Of a stretch of 64,000 bases of DNA, positions 51,189 through 59,892 are shown piece by piece. Position numbers and translations under genes: made by a program. How positions within the stretch are numbered: position 1 is the first letter of the stretch; every line of letters starts with the position of its first letter. The notes under the pieces were generated by a model. That model ran no database searches. It was not told the origin of the DNA and saw only the letters and a program-made list of their open reading frames with translations. The DNA is from Bacteroides intestinalis (GTDB lineage Bacteria; Bacteroidota; Bacteroidia; Bacteroidales; Bacteroidaceae): NCBI RefSeq assembly GCF_902364365.1, contig NZ_CABJDN010000002.1, positions 4,815 to 68,814 on the forward strand, written 5' to 3'.

Positions 51189-52295
51189 TCATTCTTCATC
51201 GAAAAGCATGGTTTCTGCCTGTGTCATGTCATAATAAAAAAGTTTATCTCGTTTGATAACCAGTTTTAAGGTGTCAGTCAGATATTGCAGCAGTTTGACC
51301 ATTACGTTTCTCCCACGCTTAAACCCGATTGCCTCGTAAGCAGTCATCATGGCTTGCAGCATATTTTCAAACCCACGGATGGGTTTGTCTCCAAATGCAG
51401 CGGAAAGGGCTTCACGGTGCTGTTCGATGCTTAGTTCCATAAAACCCGTCCGCTGTTTCGGTTTCTGATGTGGGGCATTCTCAAACAAATGCCCTTCTGC
51501 GAGAACCGGGAGCCCGCCCTCATTGACAGTGAAAGCAAAAGGTTTAAACTCTTTCTCACGGATGTGTAACGCATGAACTTCGCTGACGTTGGGACAATCG
51601 TTGTTTTTGCTGATGACCAGTACAGTCTCCGCCTTGTTGCTCATTTCCGTACCGATATGCCCGCGCACATTGTTATCTCCTTTATTCAAATGTAGCACAC
51701 AGTGGATATGCAGGTCATACTTTGATGACCATTCCATCATCTTGTTAATGACTTCCACGGACTCACCGGTACTGTTTATGTCAAGCATCAGGTCACGGAT
51801 ACCGTCGATGATAACAAGTCCGTATCCTTTTCTTTGACGTAAGGCGTAGTCGATGACCCCAATGCGTATTGCCGGAGAGTATTCGCGCAAGCAAATAAAG
51901 TCGAGGTTTTCACTGTCGGTTGTAGTGGGCAGTCCGGCAAGCCGCAAGATGCGTTCCAGTACATTGTGACAATGGAAGCGGCTCTGCTCCGTGTCCACGT
52001 ACAGAATCTTGCGTTTACCTTCCGGGAGGTGCGCCCGGTAGTTCAGCACTTGTTTCCCTGCCAGCGATGCAGCGACAATGGCCGAAACGTTAAATGTTTT
52101 TTTTGATTTCGCCTTGCCGGTTGATGCGCTGAAGTTGCCGAGCGTAGCAATGGTCGAGTTGTCTATCCAGATAATCTGTGGCGGCGTTTCATAGGTATCC
52201 GTCGCCCGAATCTGCGAGGCGGAGAGGATATCCGATAAGAAATCCTCCTCCGGCCTCATATCCACATTATATTCAGTTCTTCTTTCGTTTTCCAT
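51189..52295 (-). CDS. RepA-like RecA-fold ATPase
   Basis: The preferred start is the ATG at 52295 (MENERRTEYNVDMRPEEDFL), overlapping the HTH gene end by 23 bases. The longer frame to 52358 overlaps more. The protein is 368 residues. The P-loop region reads F-S-A-S-T-G-K-A-K-S-K-K-T (a GKxKSKKT variant of Walker A), Walker B is Y-G-L-V-I-I-D-G-I-R-D-L, and H-C-V-L-H-L-N-K-G-D-N resembles the RepA/DnaB sensor motif. A C-terminal winged-helix-like tail follows. It probably helps replication of the circular ICE with the primase. Confidence 0.72.
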   Translation of the reverse strand: MENERRTEYNVDMRPEEDFLSDILSASQIRATDTYETPPQIIWIDNSTIATLGNFSASTGKAKSKKTFNVSAIVAASLAGKQVLNYRAHLPEGKRKILYVDTEQSRFHCHNVLERILRLAGLPTTTDSENLDFICLREYSPAIRIGVIDYALRQRKGYGLVIIDGIRDLMLDINSTGESVEVINKMMEWSSKYDLHIHCVLHLNKGDNNVRGHIGTEMSNKAETVLVISKNNDCPNVSEVHALHIREKEFKPFAFTVNEGGLPVLAEGHLFENAPHQKPKQRTGFMELSIEQHREALSAAFGDKPIRGFENMLQAMMTAYEAIGFKRGRNVMVKLLQYLTDTLKLVIKRDKLFYYDMTQAETMLFDEE

Positions 52296-52671
52296 GGCGT
52301 CTTTGATTAAAGAAAGGTTGTGTGGCAGCGGCCTCGTTTGCCATACGTGCTGCTTCATCTACGGTTGGTTCATAATTCTGCAAAAGCCATTCGTCCAGAT
52401 CTTCTTTGGCGAAATATATCATTTTGCCACGTGGCTTGTAGTGCGGAATCTCCTTGCCTGATGTTAGCTTGTACAGCATACTCTCGGATATTCCGATATA
52501 CATACAAGCCTCTTGGAAGGTAAACACCTGTTTGGTGGTATATATATTTTTTTCCAGCAATGCGATGCGTTCCAACAGACTTTCTATCGGATCTAATTTC
52601 TTTAGGATGACTTCGACGCTTGTAAGCCGTTCACTCAGCCGTTCCATGAATGTCAATCTATTATTTTGCAT
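52273..52671 (-). CDS. Helix-turn-helix (excisionase-like) protein
   Basis: This is a 132-residue protein with a coiled-coil N-terminus (1-45) and a MerR/excisionase-type HTH_17 domain at ~48-100: V-F-T-F-Q-E-A-C-M-Y-I-G-I-S-E-S-M-L-Y-K-L-T-S-G, I-P-H-Y-K-P-R-G-K-M-I-Y-F, D-L-D-E-W-L. Such proteins open the excision/replication operons of Bacteroides elements. It leads the HTH-RepA-primase operon, behind two palindromes (52708-52800). Confidence 0.85.
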   Translation of the reverse strand: MQNNRLTFMERLSERLTSVEVILKKLDPIESLLERIALLEKNIYTTKQVFTFQEACMYIGISESMLYKLTSGKEIPHYKPRGKMIYFAKEDLDEWLLQNYEPTVDEAARMANEAAATQPFFNQRRHGKRKKN

Positions 52672-52707
52672 AAATGAGTTATTATAAATTTAGACAATGA
52701 AGTATAT

Positions 52708-52800
52708 CCTCCGTTATGTAGCGCGCTAACGGAGGTCAAAGATAGGGCAACCCAAAAGGTCAGCGTGAGTTTGTACCGTGATAGTAACCACGTATCACGG
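52708..52800 (-). promoter_or_regulatory. Two perfect dyads around a -7 box upstream of the HTH gene
   Basis: CCTCCGTTA (52708-52716) pairs with TAACGGAGG (52727-52735). CCGTGATA (52776-52783) pairs with TATCACGG (52793-52800). Between them the minus strand has TATCTTTG (52744-52737), a full -7 match. The layout suits an operator-flanked promoter; an oriT-like or replication role is also possible. Confidence 0.55.
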
Positions 52801-52847
52801 CAACTGTCACGCTTTTACCTTTCACATACTTCGCTTATTGGCACTTC

Positions 52848-53621
52848 TTACCACTCTCTCAGTTCATCAATGGCTCGTCTGATACCGTAACCTGTTGATG
52901 TCATGTTGTTACGTAAGGCAGACAGAGCGGATGAAAGGCTTGAAGCTGAAACGAATCCTTTTCCATCCTTGGTTTGCAAGAACCGCCCATTACTGAGAAC
53001 GGACTGCCATTTGGCTTGGATAAACGAGTGCTCAAGGAGTGTATCAAACAGGATGGCCACATGGCGGATATTGTTTACACGAATACAGAATCCTTCTTTG
53101 CAGGAAAGCAGGGCTTCCATATCTTCAACGTGTAGGGTAGAAACGCAAAACAGATGATAAGCATTGGCACAAGCTGTAATACCTATCATCTGTTTACGAG
53201 TGAGATTGCATCCAAAAGAAAGAGGATAAATTCTTGTCGGTCCATCTTTGCAGCACGTGACGGACTGTGATGGTGGCACAAACGTATCATACGTTCGTTT
53301 CAGTTCCATACACTTCTCGAACGAGAAGTCTGCTTCGGTAAAAAATGCTCGGATAAGATGGGAGCAATCGTTTAATAGCCCCTTGACGATATGAATGTTC
53401 ATTTCATGGCAGTTCCGGCAGACCGCATGGTCACAGTTGATATACCGGTGGCTGTTTACGAAATCCTCCACGTAACGGTAGTACTGCTTATTGCCCGTCA
53501 CGACATCACGGAGATACATTGTTTTTGCTTCAACGAGCAATGCGAATAATTCTTTCGCTACATCCTGTTCTGCAACAAAATGGTGCAGATGTTTTTTCCC
53601 TCCAAAAAGAGAGAGGGCCAT
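52848..53621 (-). CDS. Cys-rich unknown protein near the integrase
   Basis: This is a 257-residue soluble protein with a C-x2-C pair and nearby Cys/His (C-D-H-A-V-C-R-N-C-H near residue 64), more Cys around residues 123-124 and 139, and a helical remainder. No signal peptide is present and no family is recognised. It lies between the integrase and the HTH gene, as often seen in Bacteroides ICEs. It could be a zinc-binding regulator; that is a guess. Confidence 0.55.
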   Translation of the reverse strand: MALSLFGGKKHLHHFVAEQDVAKELFALLVEAKTMYLRDVVTGNKQYYRYVEDFVNSHRYINCDHAVCRNCHEMNIHIVKGLLNDCSHLIRAFFTEADFSFEKCMELKRTYDTFVPPSQSVTCCKDGPTRIYPLSFGCNLTRKQMIGITACANAYHLFCVSTLHVEDMEALLSCKEGFCIRVNNIRHVAILFDTLLEHSFIQAKWQSVLSNGRFLQTKDGKGFVSASSLSSALSALRNNMTSTGYGIRRAIDELREW

Positions 53622-53672
53622 TGTTAGGTCTTTTCATGATGAAATATTTTAAATTGGATTTATATGATATAT

Positions 53673-53723
53673 TATAAGAGTGTTGCTCCCGAAAGAGAAT
53701 CCTGTCGGAACAACACCCTTATA
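53673..53723 (-). terminator. Hairpin downstream of the integrase gene
   Basis: Long inexact arms, TATAAGAGTGTTGCTCC and GGAACAACACCCTTATA, with a ~17-base centre, lie ~30 bases after the integrase stop. Confidence 0.55.
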
Positions 53724-53754
53724 AGTGATTACATATCTGATGTTCATTGCATTG

Positions 53755-54885
53755 TCAATCGAATAAACCGTTGGTCAGATTTACTGCATCGTCTTTTTTC
53801 TTATTGACGATTTTGGCATACACTTGGGTCATCTTTACAGATGTATGACCGAGCAATTTAGATACAGTGTACAAATCGGCCCCCAATGTCAGCATCATTG
53901 TGGCGAACGTGTGGCGGGCGGTATGAAAGGTGAATCGCTTGGAAATTCCGGCGGCTTTGGCCCACGGTTTGATAAGTTGGTTGATACCTGAAGGCAAATC
54001 GAACACATGGTCGTCTGCTGTCTTGTCCCCACGTTCCGGCATCCACTTCAACGCTTCATTGGAGAGCGGAAGGTAAATCGGTTCTTTCGTCTTCTGCATG
54101 GCTACTGCCAAGCGGTATTGGCCGTTGTCAATAAACACATCTTTCCATTGCAATCCGATAATGTCACTGATACGTAGTCCACAGAAGCAGGAGAACAGGT
54201 AGGCACTTTTTACCCCTTCGTTCTGCATTGGTGTAGCGATTAATGATCTCACTTCTTCAATAGTCATATACGAACGCACACTTTCCGGCATCTTGGGCTT
54301 CTCCGATTTTTCCATTTCGTTGAATGGATTCTTTAAGATCCGTTTCGCACGGACAGCGGCATTTAACGCACCGTTGAAAATCTGGTAATAGGTATTACGC
54401 GTAGAAGCCGAGATGGGTTTTCCTTTGGGACGGTAGTTTGTCAGCATATAGTCGATATAGCCGTGGCAAAAAGTGAGGTCAATCTGATTTAATGTGAATC
54501 TTTCTCCTGCATACTCTTTCAAGATACCGGTAACAGATTTTATCTGGCCTATGTTTTTCTTACCACGTTTCTTCTGTTCCTCTTTATAGAGTTGCATCCA
54601 GTCCAGCAGATAAACCTTATCCTTGTGATTCATGATACCGGCTTCACCACTTGTCAACTCTATGATACGCTTCGATTTGATTGCATTTGCGGCAGCCATT
54701 GTCGTTTCGTTCTGTTGGCGGGCATTACGATCCGTTTCCGGAATAAGATACATTTTCAAATACTCGTATGTCCGCTTACCATTTCGGTATATATCCAGAT
54801 ACAAACTCTTGCTGCCATTGGCCAACTCCTTCGTCCGAAGACGAATCGGCTCCTTTACTTTTATTGGCTTTCTGGTCCTTGGCAT
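53755..54885 (-). CDS. int: Tyrosine integrase of the ICE
   Basis: This is a 376-residue tyrosine recombinase. An arm-binding N-terminus (residues ~1-75) and a SAM-like core-binding domain (~90-190) precede the catalytic domain with R238 (CGLRISD), H321 and R324 (HTARHT), H347 (LLGHTS) and Y356 (QVYAKI). All catalytic residues are present. The start is the ATG at 54885; a -7 box lies 33 bases upstream. Transcription runs into the element, so the attachment site should lie just to its right. Confidence 0.92.
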   Translation of the reverse strand: MPRTRKPIKVKEPIRLRTKELANGSKSLYLDIYRNGKRTYEYLKMYLIPETDRNARQQNETTMAAANAIKSKRIIELTSGEAGIMNHKDKVYLLDWMQLYKEEQKKRGKKNIGQIKSVTGILKEYAGERFTLNQIDLTFCHGYIDYMLTNYRPKGKPISASTRNTYYQIFNGALNAAVRAKRILKNPFNEMEKSEKPKMPESVRSYMTIEEVRSLIATPMQNEGVKSAYLFSCFCGLRISDIIGLQWKDVFIDNGQYRLAVAMQKTKEPIYLPLSNEALKWMPERGDKTADDHVFDLPSGINQLIKPWAKAAGISKRFTFHTARHTFATMMLTLGADLYTVSKLLGHTSVKMTQVYAKIVNKKKDDAVNLTNGLFD

Positions 54886-54917
54886 ATTTGTGTCCTTTTA
54901 TTCGTTATTTCCTATCA

Positions 54918-54925
54918 CAAAGGTA
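54918..54925 (-). promoter_or_regulatory. Integrase -7 box
   Basis: TACCTTTG on the minus strand fits TAnnTTTG, 33 bases before the start codon. No TTTG lies at the standard spacing. Confidence 0.4.
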
Positions 54926-55218
54926 CAAATAAAAAACGAAATCAAGAAACAAACAAGAAACAAAAATGTACCTAAAAAGAGCAAAGCAACTGAAAACGTA
55001 GAAAACAACTGAAAATAAAAACTCGTATATAAATTATTGATATATAGATGATTTATCTATATTTATTTGGAACTTGTTTTCATTTTATATATGTCTTTAT
55101 GATTATTGGTAAGTAATGGGTGCTAAACAAAACAGACATGTTAACTATATGTACACAAACAGTCATCACCATGCTACATGCCATTACTTTGAATAATGAC
55201 CTGCAACCTGTCAATCGC

Positions 55219-55234
55219 CTCCTTTCGGAAGGAG
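55219..55234 (+). promoter_or_regulatory. Hairpin enclosing the ribosome site of the fimbrial operon
   Basis: CTCCTT-TCGG-AAGGAG folds into a 6-bp stem with a 4-base loop. Its right arm is the only purine-rich ribosome site before the start at 55246. Confidence 0.55.
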
Positions 55235-55245
55235 AATAAATCCTA

Positions 55246-56220
55246 ATGTTTTATCAACAAAACACATCTATCATCATGAATATACTTAAATATATAAAGT
55301 CTATCAAACGGGGAGCTGTCTATTGCATATTATTATTTATCCCTCTTCCGTACTGCCATGCCGTACAAGGAACGATTGAGGAGGTATCCGGCAAGCCGAT
55401 GACGCTTTATTTCCGTTTTAGCCAATCACTGATGGATAGCGGATACATGGATAACGGCATTCCTTACCGCTACATTCATGACCATCTGCTGCATTATCTG
55501 CGCAATGCCGCCATTTGTGTGGCATGGATAAAGCCGGACACCCTGCCAGCACTTCCCAAAACTGCCCGTATAAAATTCGACAGCCTAAAAAAAGAATCAC
55601 ACCGAATACCGCAATTTACAAGCGGGACAACAGAGAGAAACATCAGTCTTTCCAGATTACCGGGAAAAACGAAACGCCCACTTTTCGCACTAAAAACAAA
55701 CCTGTTATTCAATATCGCCTTGATGCCAAACGTGGAAATCGAAGTACCGATAGGTAAACGCTGGTCGGTTAATGGAGAATACATGTTCCCATGGTGGTTG
55801 CTGAAGGATAATCGGTATTGTTTAGAAATCCTTTCGGGAGGACTGGAAGGTCGGTATTGGTTGGGAAATTCTCAAAACCGGGAACAGCGCGAAGTGCTGA
55901 CAGGACATTTTGTCGGGCTTTATGCCGGAGGGGGCAAATATGATTTACAATGGAAAGAGAACGGCTATCAAGGCGAATTTTTCATTGCGGCGGGTATCAG
56001 CTACGGATGGGCGACACGCATTGCCCGCAACCTGCATTTGGAATTGAACATCGGGATAGGTTTGCTGCGCACAGATTACCGTCACTATCATGCTCAAAAT
56101 AATTACCAAACCTTATTATGGCAGGAGAACGGAAACTACACATGGTTCGGCCCTACGAAAGCAAAAATATCATTGGTGTGGCTGCTGAACCGCAAGGTAA
56201 AGAAAGGAGATACTAAATGA
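55246..56220 (+). CDS. DUF3575 protein, fimbrial operon
   Basis: This is a 324-residue exported protein with a signal peptide around residues 18-45 (AVYCILLFIPLPYCHA). The C-terminal half is the DUF3575 domain: F-A-L-K-T-N-L-L-F-N-I-A-L-M-P-N-V-E-I-E-V-P-I-G-K-R-W-S-V-N-G-E-Y-M...W-W. That domain is an outer-membrane-associated barrel-like unit which typically opens Mfa/fimbrillin operons. A second ATG ten codons later (55276) could be the real start; AAGGAG favours 55246. It overlaps the next gene by ATGA. Confidence 0.82.
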   Translation: MFYQQNTSIIMNILKYIKSIKRGAVYCILLFIPLPYCHAVQGTIEEVSGKPMTLYFRFSQSLMDSGYMDNGIPYRYIHDHLLHYLRNAAICVAWIKPDTLPALPKTARIKFDSLKKESHRIPQFTSGTTERNISLSRLPGKTKRPLFALKTNLLFNIALMPNVEIEVPIGKRWSVNGEYMFPWWLLKDNRYCLEILSGGLEGRYWLGNSQNREQREVLTGHFVGLYAGGGKYDLQWKENGYQGEFFIAAGISYGWATRIARNLHLELNIGIGLLRTDYRHYHAQNNYQTLLWQENGNYTWFGPTKAKISLVWLLNRKVKKGDTK

Positions 56221-57281
56221 GTTACAAGGAGTCAATGATAAATAACAAGCAGATTGTGCCGGCATTTGCCCAAATGCAAAAATGGATGCTCCTTTGTCTG
56301 TTGTTCTTTTGCATAGGTTGCAATCGCCGCGACCTTACCTATTATGAGACAGCAGAAATCACCCTAACCGTCGATTGGAGCCAATCCGGCCTGAATGGAA
56401 TGGATGAGGCGGCACACGGTGCCACTGCCATATTCTATCCTATTGATGGCGGAAAGCCTAAAATCGTCCTAATGGGTAACTACTCACAGGAAACTGTTCG
56501 ACTACAGCAAGGAGTTTACAACGTAATCCTTTTCAACCGCTCCTTTACCGATTTCAGCAATATCGCATTCCGGGGCAACGACGGATATGAAACGCTGGAA
56601 GCATATAACAAGAATATAGAAACACAGATAGACAGAAATACGGATACACGCATCATCATCGGTTCTCCCGAAAAGCTGGCAGCCGCAACGTTGACAGGCT
56701 TCGCAGTAACAGAAGATATGCTTGGTAACTATACCCAAACAACCTACGGCAAGGCGGCACACTCCGCTACGGCAGGAAATGAACGTTATGCCCTACACTT
56801 CGTACCGCAAAAACGGTCGCACGAAGTAATAGCCGTGATTCGTGTGGAAGGGTTGAACAACATCCGTTCCGCCATCTGTCGGCTGGATGGCATCTCGGAA
56901 TCTATCTTTCTTGCCACAGGCAAGACGTCAGGACAGAGTATAACACAGGAGTTTCCGCTCTCCCATCCGGTGTTCGATGAAAATTCACCTTTTAATGGAA
57001 CGCTGACAGCCACGTTTAACGTGTTCGGCATCGACTTCTCCGAAAATCACCGTTTGCATCTGGAAGCAAAGCTGGTAGACGGGAAAACTGTTTTCACAGG
57101 AGATTATGACAACGTGAAAGTGACGGAGAAAGACAACGGCAAGGGAGTTATCACTATCTACGTGGAAGCCACGACTGACAAAATCCCCGAAGTGAAGCCC
57201 GAAGGAGGTTCCGGCTCGGGATTTGATGTGGACGTGGACGGTTGGGGTGATGAGGTAGATACGGATATACCGATTGAATGA
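56217..57281 (+). CDS. FimB/Mfa2-like fimbrial anchor lipoprotein (DUF5119)
   Basis: This is a 354-residue lipoprotein: F-F-C-I-G-C near residue 35 is the lipobox, and T-Y-Y-E-T-A-E-I-T-L-T-V-D-W-S-Q-S marks the DUF5119/FimB-like start of the mature protein. It ends in a D/G-rich tail (SGFDVDVDGWGDEVD). An internal ATG at 56235, just after AAGGAG, may be the true start. Such proteins cap and anchor the fimbria in the outer membrane. Confidence 0.8.
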   Translation: MSYKESMINNKQIVPAFAQMQKWMLLCLLFFCIGCNRRDLTYYETAEITLTVDWSQSGLNGMDEAAHGATAIFYPIDGGKPKIVLMGNYSQETVRLQQGVYNVILFNRSFTDFSNIAFRGNDGYETLEAYNKNIETQIDRNTDTRIIIGSPEKLAAATLTGFAVTEDMLGNYTQTTYGKAAHSATAGNERYALHFVPQKRSHEVIAVIRVEGLNNIRSAICRLDGISESIFLATGKTSGQSITQEFPLSHPVFDENSPFNGTLTATFNVFGIDFSENHRLHLEAKLVDGKTVFTGDYDNVKVTEKDNGKGVITIYVEATTDKIPEVKPEGGSGSGFDVDVDGWGDEVDTDIPIE

Positions 57282-57350
57282 TGAATCAGTGACAAACAAT
57301 TAGAAAGAGACAAGAGATTTAAAATAAAACTAATTTAAAAATTTAAGAAA

Positions 57351-58634
57351 ATGAAAACCATCAATGTGATGACAGTATCGCTTGCAGCCTTGCTGATAGC
57401 AGGCTGCTCGCAGAATGAAGTGACAGAAGTCAACCCGGACGCACACCCACAGATGGCGTTCGGAGTGTACACAGGAACCTCTACCCGCGGAATAGACACG
57501 GACAATAACAGTATCAAAGAAGACCCGGAGGCAAGCGACAAATATGGCGGTTTCGGTATCATGGGGTATTTTACAGGTAGCAAAACGTGGGAAGAAGCCA
57601 AGTCTTCGACCGCCCCCGGCTTTATGCACAACCAAATGGTGAAATGGGACAAGACATTGAACAGTAATGCAGGCGGATGGACCTACACTCCAATCAAGTA
57701 TTGGCCAAACAACCCAAATGACAAAATTTCTTTCTTCGCCTACGCTCCGTATGAAAGTGATTGGGAAAAGGGAACAAAAACAGGTGTGACAGTCTGTGAT
57801 GCCACAACGGTGGGGATTCCCTATATCAACTTTAAGCTCAAAGAAGAAAAGGATCTGCGCGAAATGGTTGATCTCGTAGTTGCCGATAAGACCGATCAGA
57901 AATATGATGCCAATACCGGTGGCAAAATAAGTTTCAACTTCAATCACACACTCTCCCGTGTCTCTTTTAAGGCAAAACTGGGAGACGGAGAATTCAGCGG
58001 TATGGACGGCGATGAAAATTTTGTCTATATCACAGAGATGTGGATTGTGGGAAGCAATCATGGTACATCGGCTAAAGACGGTAATATGTCTCTGATCAAC
58101 TCTTCAGCCCCCAGTAATGAAAATTCCAAGTTCTATACCACCGCCACATGGAAAGACTTGCATTGGGATTACGCTGAAGCTGTTATTCCCGAGAAAGATT
58201 TCAGCTTGAAGTCCATACTGAATACAGACAGTGGTATTACGGAATCAAACCCGACAGCAGGGCACAGCAGCACCATATCAGGTGTAAAAATAACCAAAGA
58301 CTCGCAAACCACCCCTGTTTCCCTGTTCCCTGACAAGCAATACCTTTACCTGATTCCCGTAGGCGATACAAATGTTGATGCAACCAAAGGAACCGGTTGT
58401 GGAAAGGAAGAAATCCAGATTGGTTTCCATTACGACATTGTGACCAAAGACGAGACGAATGATAAACAATACATTGCCAGCCATGCTGAATCCGTTATCA
58501 AGCTTCCCGCAGGGCACTTGAAACGGCAAAAAACATATCAATACACACTCACCATCAACCTGCATACCATTGTCATTGATGAGGTTACAGTAAACAACTG
58601 GGGTACTGAAACAACAGAATCTCCAGTGGAATAA
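57351..58634 (+). CDS. Fimbrillin lipoprotein 1
   Basis: This is a 427-residue lipoprotein with lipobox L-L-I-A-G-C at residues ~15-20. It is the fimbrillin (Mfa-like) type, with W-T-Y-T-P-I-K-Y-W-P near residue 107 followed by D-K-I-S-F-F-A-Y-A-P-Y. A central G-K-I-S-F-N-F-N-H-T-L-S-R-V and a C-terminal strand Y-Q-Y-T-L-T-I-N-L-H-T...V-N-N-W-G-T-E donate the polymerising strand. It is likely the main stalk subunit. Confidence 0.85.
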   Translation: MKTINVMTVSLAALLIAGCSQNEVTEVNPDAHPQMAFGVYTGTSTRGIDTDNNSIKEDPEASDKYGGFGIMGYFTGSKTWEEAKSSTAPGFMHNQMVKWDKTLNSNAGGWTYTPIKYWPNNPNDKISFFAYAPYESDWEKGTKTGVTVCDATTVGIPYINFKLKEEKDLREMVDLVVADKTDQKYDANTGGKISFNFNHTLSRVSFKAKLGDGEFSGMDGDENFVYITEMWIVGSNHGTSAKDGNMSLINSSAPSNENSKFYTTATWKDLHWDYAEAVIPEKDFSLKSILNTDSGITESNPTAGHSSTISGVKITKDSQTTPVSLFPDKQYLYLIPVGDTNVDATKGTGCGKEEIQIGFHYDIVTKDETNDKQYIASHAESVIKLPAGHLKRQKTYQYTLTINLHTIVIDEVTVNNWGTETTESPVE

Positions 58635-58748
58635 CCCCTCCGGCTTCTTAGGAAGATACGGATATAACCCAACAGACCGGACGGGGTTGAATGTCCCTTT
58701 CCGGCCACCCAGATAAAGAAGACGTACAACGAAATAGAAAAAAGAAGC

Positions 58749-59816
58749 ATGAATGGAAAAACAGGAAGCATAAGTACAAAGCGGTTGTATGGCATCCTCC
58801 TTGCATTGCCCTTGTTGGTAGGAGCTTGCAATGGGGAAGAAAACACATACGAACTTCCACAAGGGAATACCCCTATAGGCTTTTCAGGAGATGTTCCGGA
58901 AACAAGGGCTACAAAGGAATATACTGCCACAGACAACCTTGAGAATATCGGTGTTTTTGCATATTTCACACATGGGAATTTCAATGAAAGCACCGCGACA
59001 CCGAATTTCATGTATAACCAGCTTGTTGCAAAGCAACCGGACGGCAAATGGACTTATAGTCCGGTCAAATTCTGGCCGGACAATTCAACAACAGACAAAA
59101 TCAGTTTCTTTGCTTACGCCCCCTATGTGAAGGAGGCAGAAAGCTGCAATCCCTCTTTTCAGGATAAAGAAACGACAAGCGGTTTTCCGGTGCTGAGTTA
59201 TACTGTGCCCACAGCCGAAAACCAACAGATAGATTTTCTTGCCTCAACTCCGGTAATGAACCAAAACAATGGAAATGTAAGTTTCAAACTGCGCCATACA
59301 CTGACCAAGGTCAATATCTACGTAAAAAGTAATGATAATACGGATGGAAAGTCTGTGACTTCTTTCTCTCTTACAGGAATAAAAAGCGGAATACTAACCT
59401 ACCATGCTCCTGCAACCGATAGCGACAAAGGGTGGAAGTGGACATATCCATCTTCTGGCGAGAAGGAAGTCTTTACCGCAAGCAAAACAAATTTCTCTGT
59501 ACCGAATACTATTGCGGAAGGAAAGAGATTGCTTGCCACTTTTTTTCTGCTTCCCGATGGAAAAGAGAGCAAGTTCAGCATTACTTATCAGTATACTACA
59601 AAAGACAGCAACAATGCTCTTATCACTCAATCCATTAGCATAAAAGACCAGTCTTTACCTTTGACCGATAATTGGACCTCTGGTGCTACTGTGGGTTATG
59701 CCATTGGCATTGCCAAAAAGGCAATTACCGTAATGCCGGATAATAGTCCTTCACCATGGGAAGGAGCCACCGAAGATGAAACGGTAAACGGAACGGAAGA
59801 TACGACAGAGGGCTGA
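58749..59816 (+). CDS. Fimbrillin lipoprotein 2
   Basis: This is a 355-residue lipoprotein with lipobox L-L-V-G-A-C at about 21-26. It shares the core with fimbrillin 1: W-T-Y-S-P-V-K-F-W-P-D, D-K-I-S-F-F-A-Y-A-P-Y, and N-V-S-F-K-L-R-H-T-L-T-K-V. It is shorter at the C-terminus and ends in a T/E-rich tail. The likeness suggests gene duplication and use as a second stalk or accessory subunit. Confidence 0.82.
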   Translation: MNGKTGSISTKRLYGILLALPLLVGACNGEENTYELPQGNTPIGFSGDVPETRATKEYTATDNLENIGVFAYFTHGNFNESTATPNFMYNQLVAKQPDGKWTYSPVKFWPDNSTTDKISFFAYAPYVKEAESCNPSFQDKETTSGFPVLSYTVPTAENQQIDFLASTPVMNQNNGNVSFKLRHTLTKVNIYVKSNDNTDGKSVTSFSLTGIKSGILTYHAPATDSDKGWKWTYPSSGEKEVFTASKTNFSVPNTIAEGKRLLATFFLLPDGKESKFSITYQYTTKDSNNALITQSISIKDQSLPLTDNWTSGATVGYAIGIAKKAITVMPDNSPSPWEGATEDETVNGTEDTTEG

Positions 59817-59892
59817 CGGATCTGAGCGGTAAGCATAAACTTCACAAAGAAATATCAACTGATTTGAAACAATAATAATTATTAAAAGAGGT

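Larger units (their letters stand above)
1..54930. mobile_element. Right part of a T6SS-carrying integrative and conjugative element (partial)
   Basis: A T6SS locus, a plasmid-like maintenance module (ssb, parA, RHH, parB), a full Bacteroides-type tra operon and a terminal tyrosine integrase lie side by side with no housekeeping gene among them. From about 55.2 kb the content changes to a fimbrial operon and then core-type genes. The element therefore probably ends just outside the integrase. The exact end is not fixed, because the other end and the repeated att core lie outside the window. T6SS loci of genetic architectures 1 and 2 in Bacteroidales are known to sit on ICEs; which one this is cannot be decided here. 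Confidence 0.8.
54886..55245. other. Probable ICE end and fimbrial operon leader
   Basis: No gene is seen. It should contain the attachment site, which cannot be placed without the other ICE end. An integrase -7 box (minus, TACCTTTG at 54925-54918) is on the left, and a ribosome-site hairpin (55219-55234) on the right. No tRNA gene is visible. Confidence 0.5.

Noticed and set aside
54886-55245. A tRNA gene as integration target next to the integrase
   Set aside because: No cloverleaf or TPsiC-arm sequence is visible in this region.
57330-58061. A 243-codon minus-strand open frame across the fimbrillin 1 gene
   Set aside because: It is antisense to a clear lipoprotein gene, has no ribosome site and reads Cys/His/Phe-rich shadow sequence.
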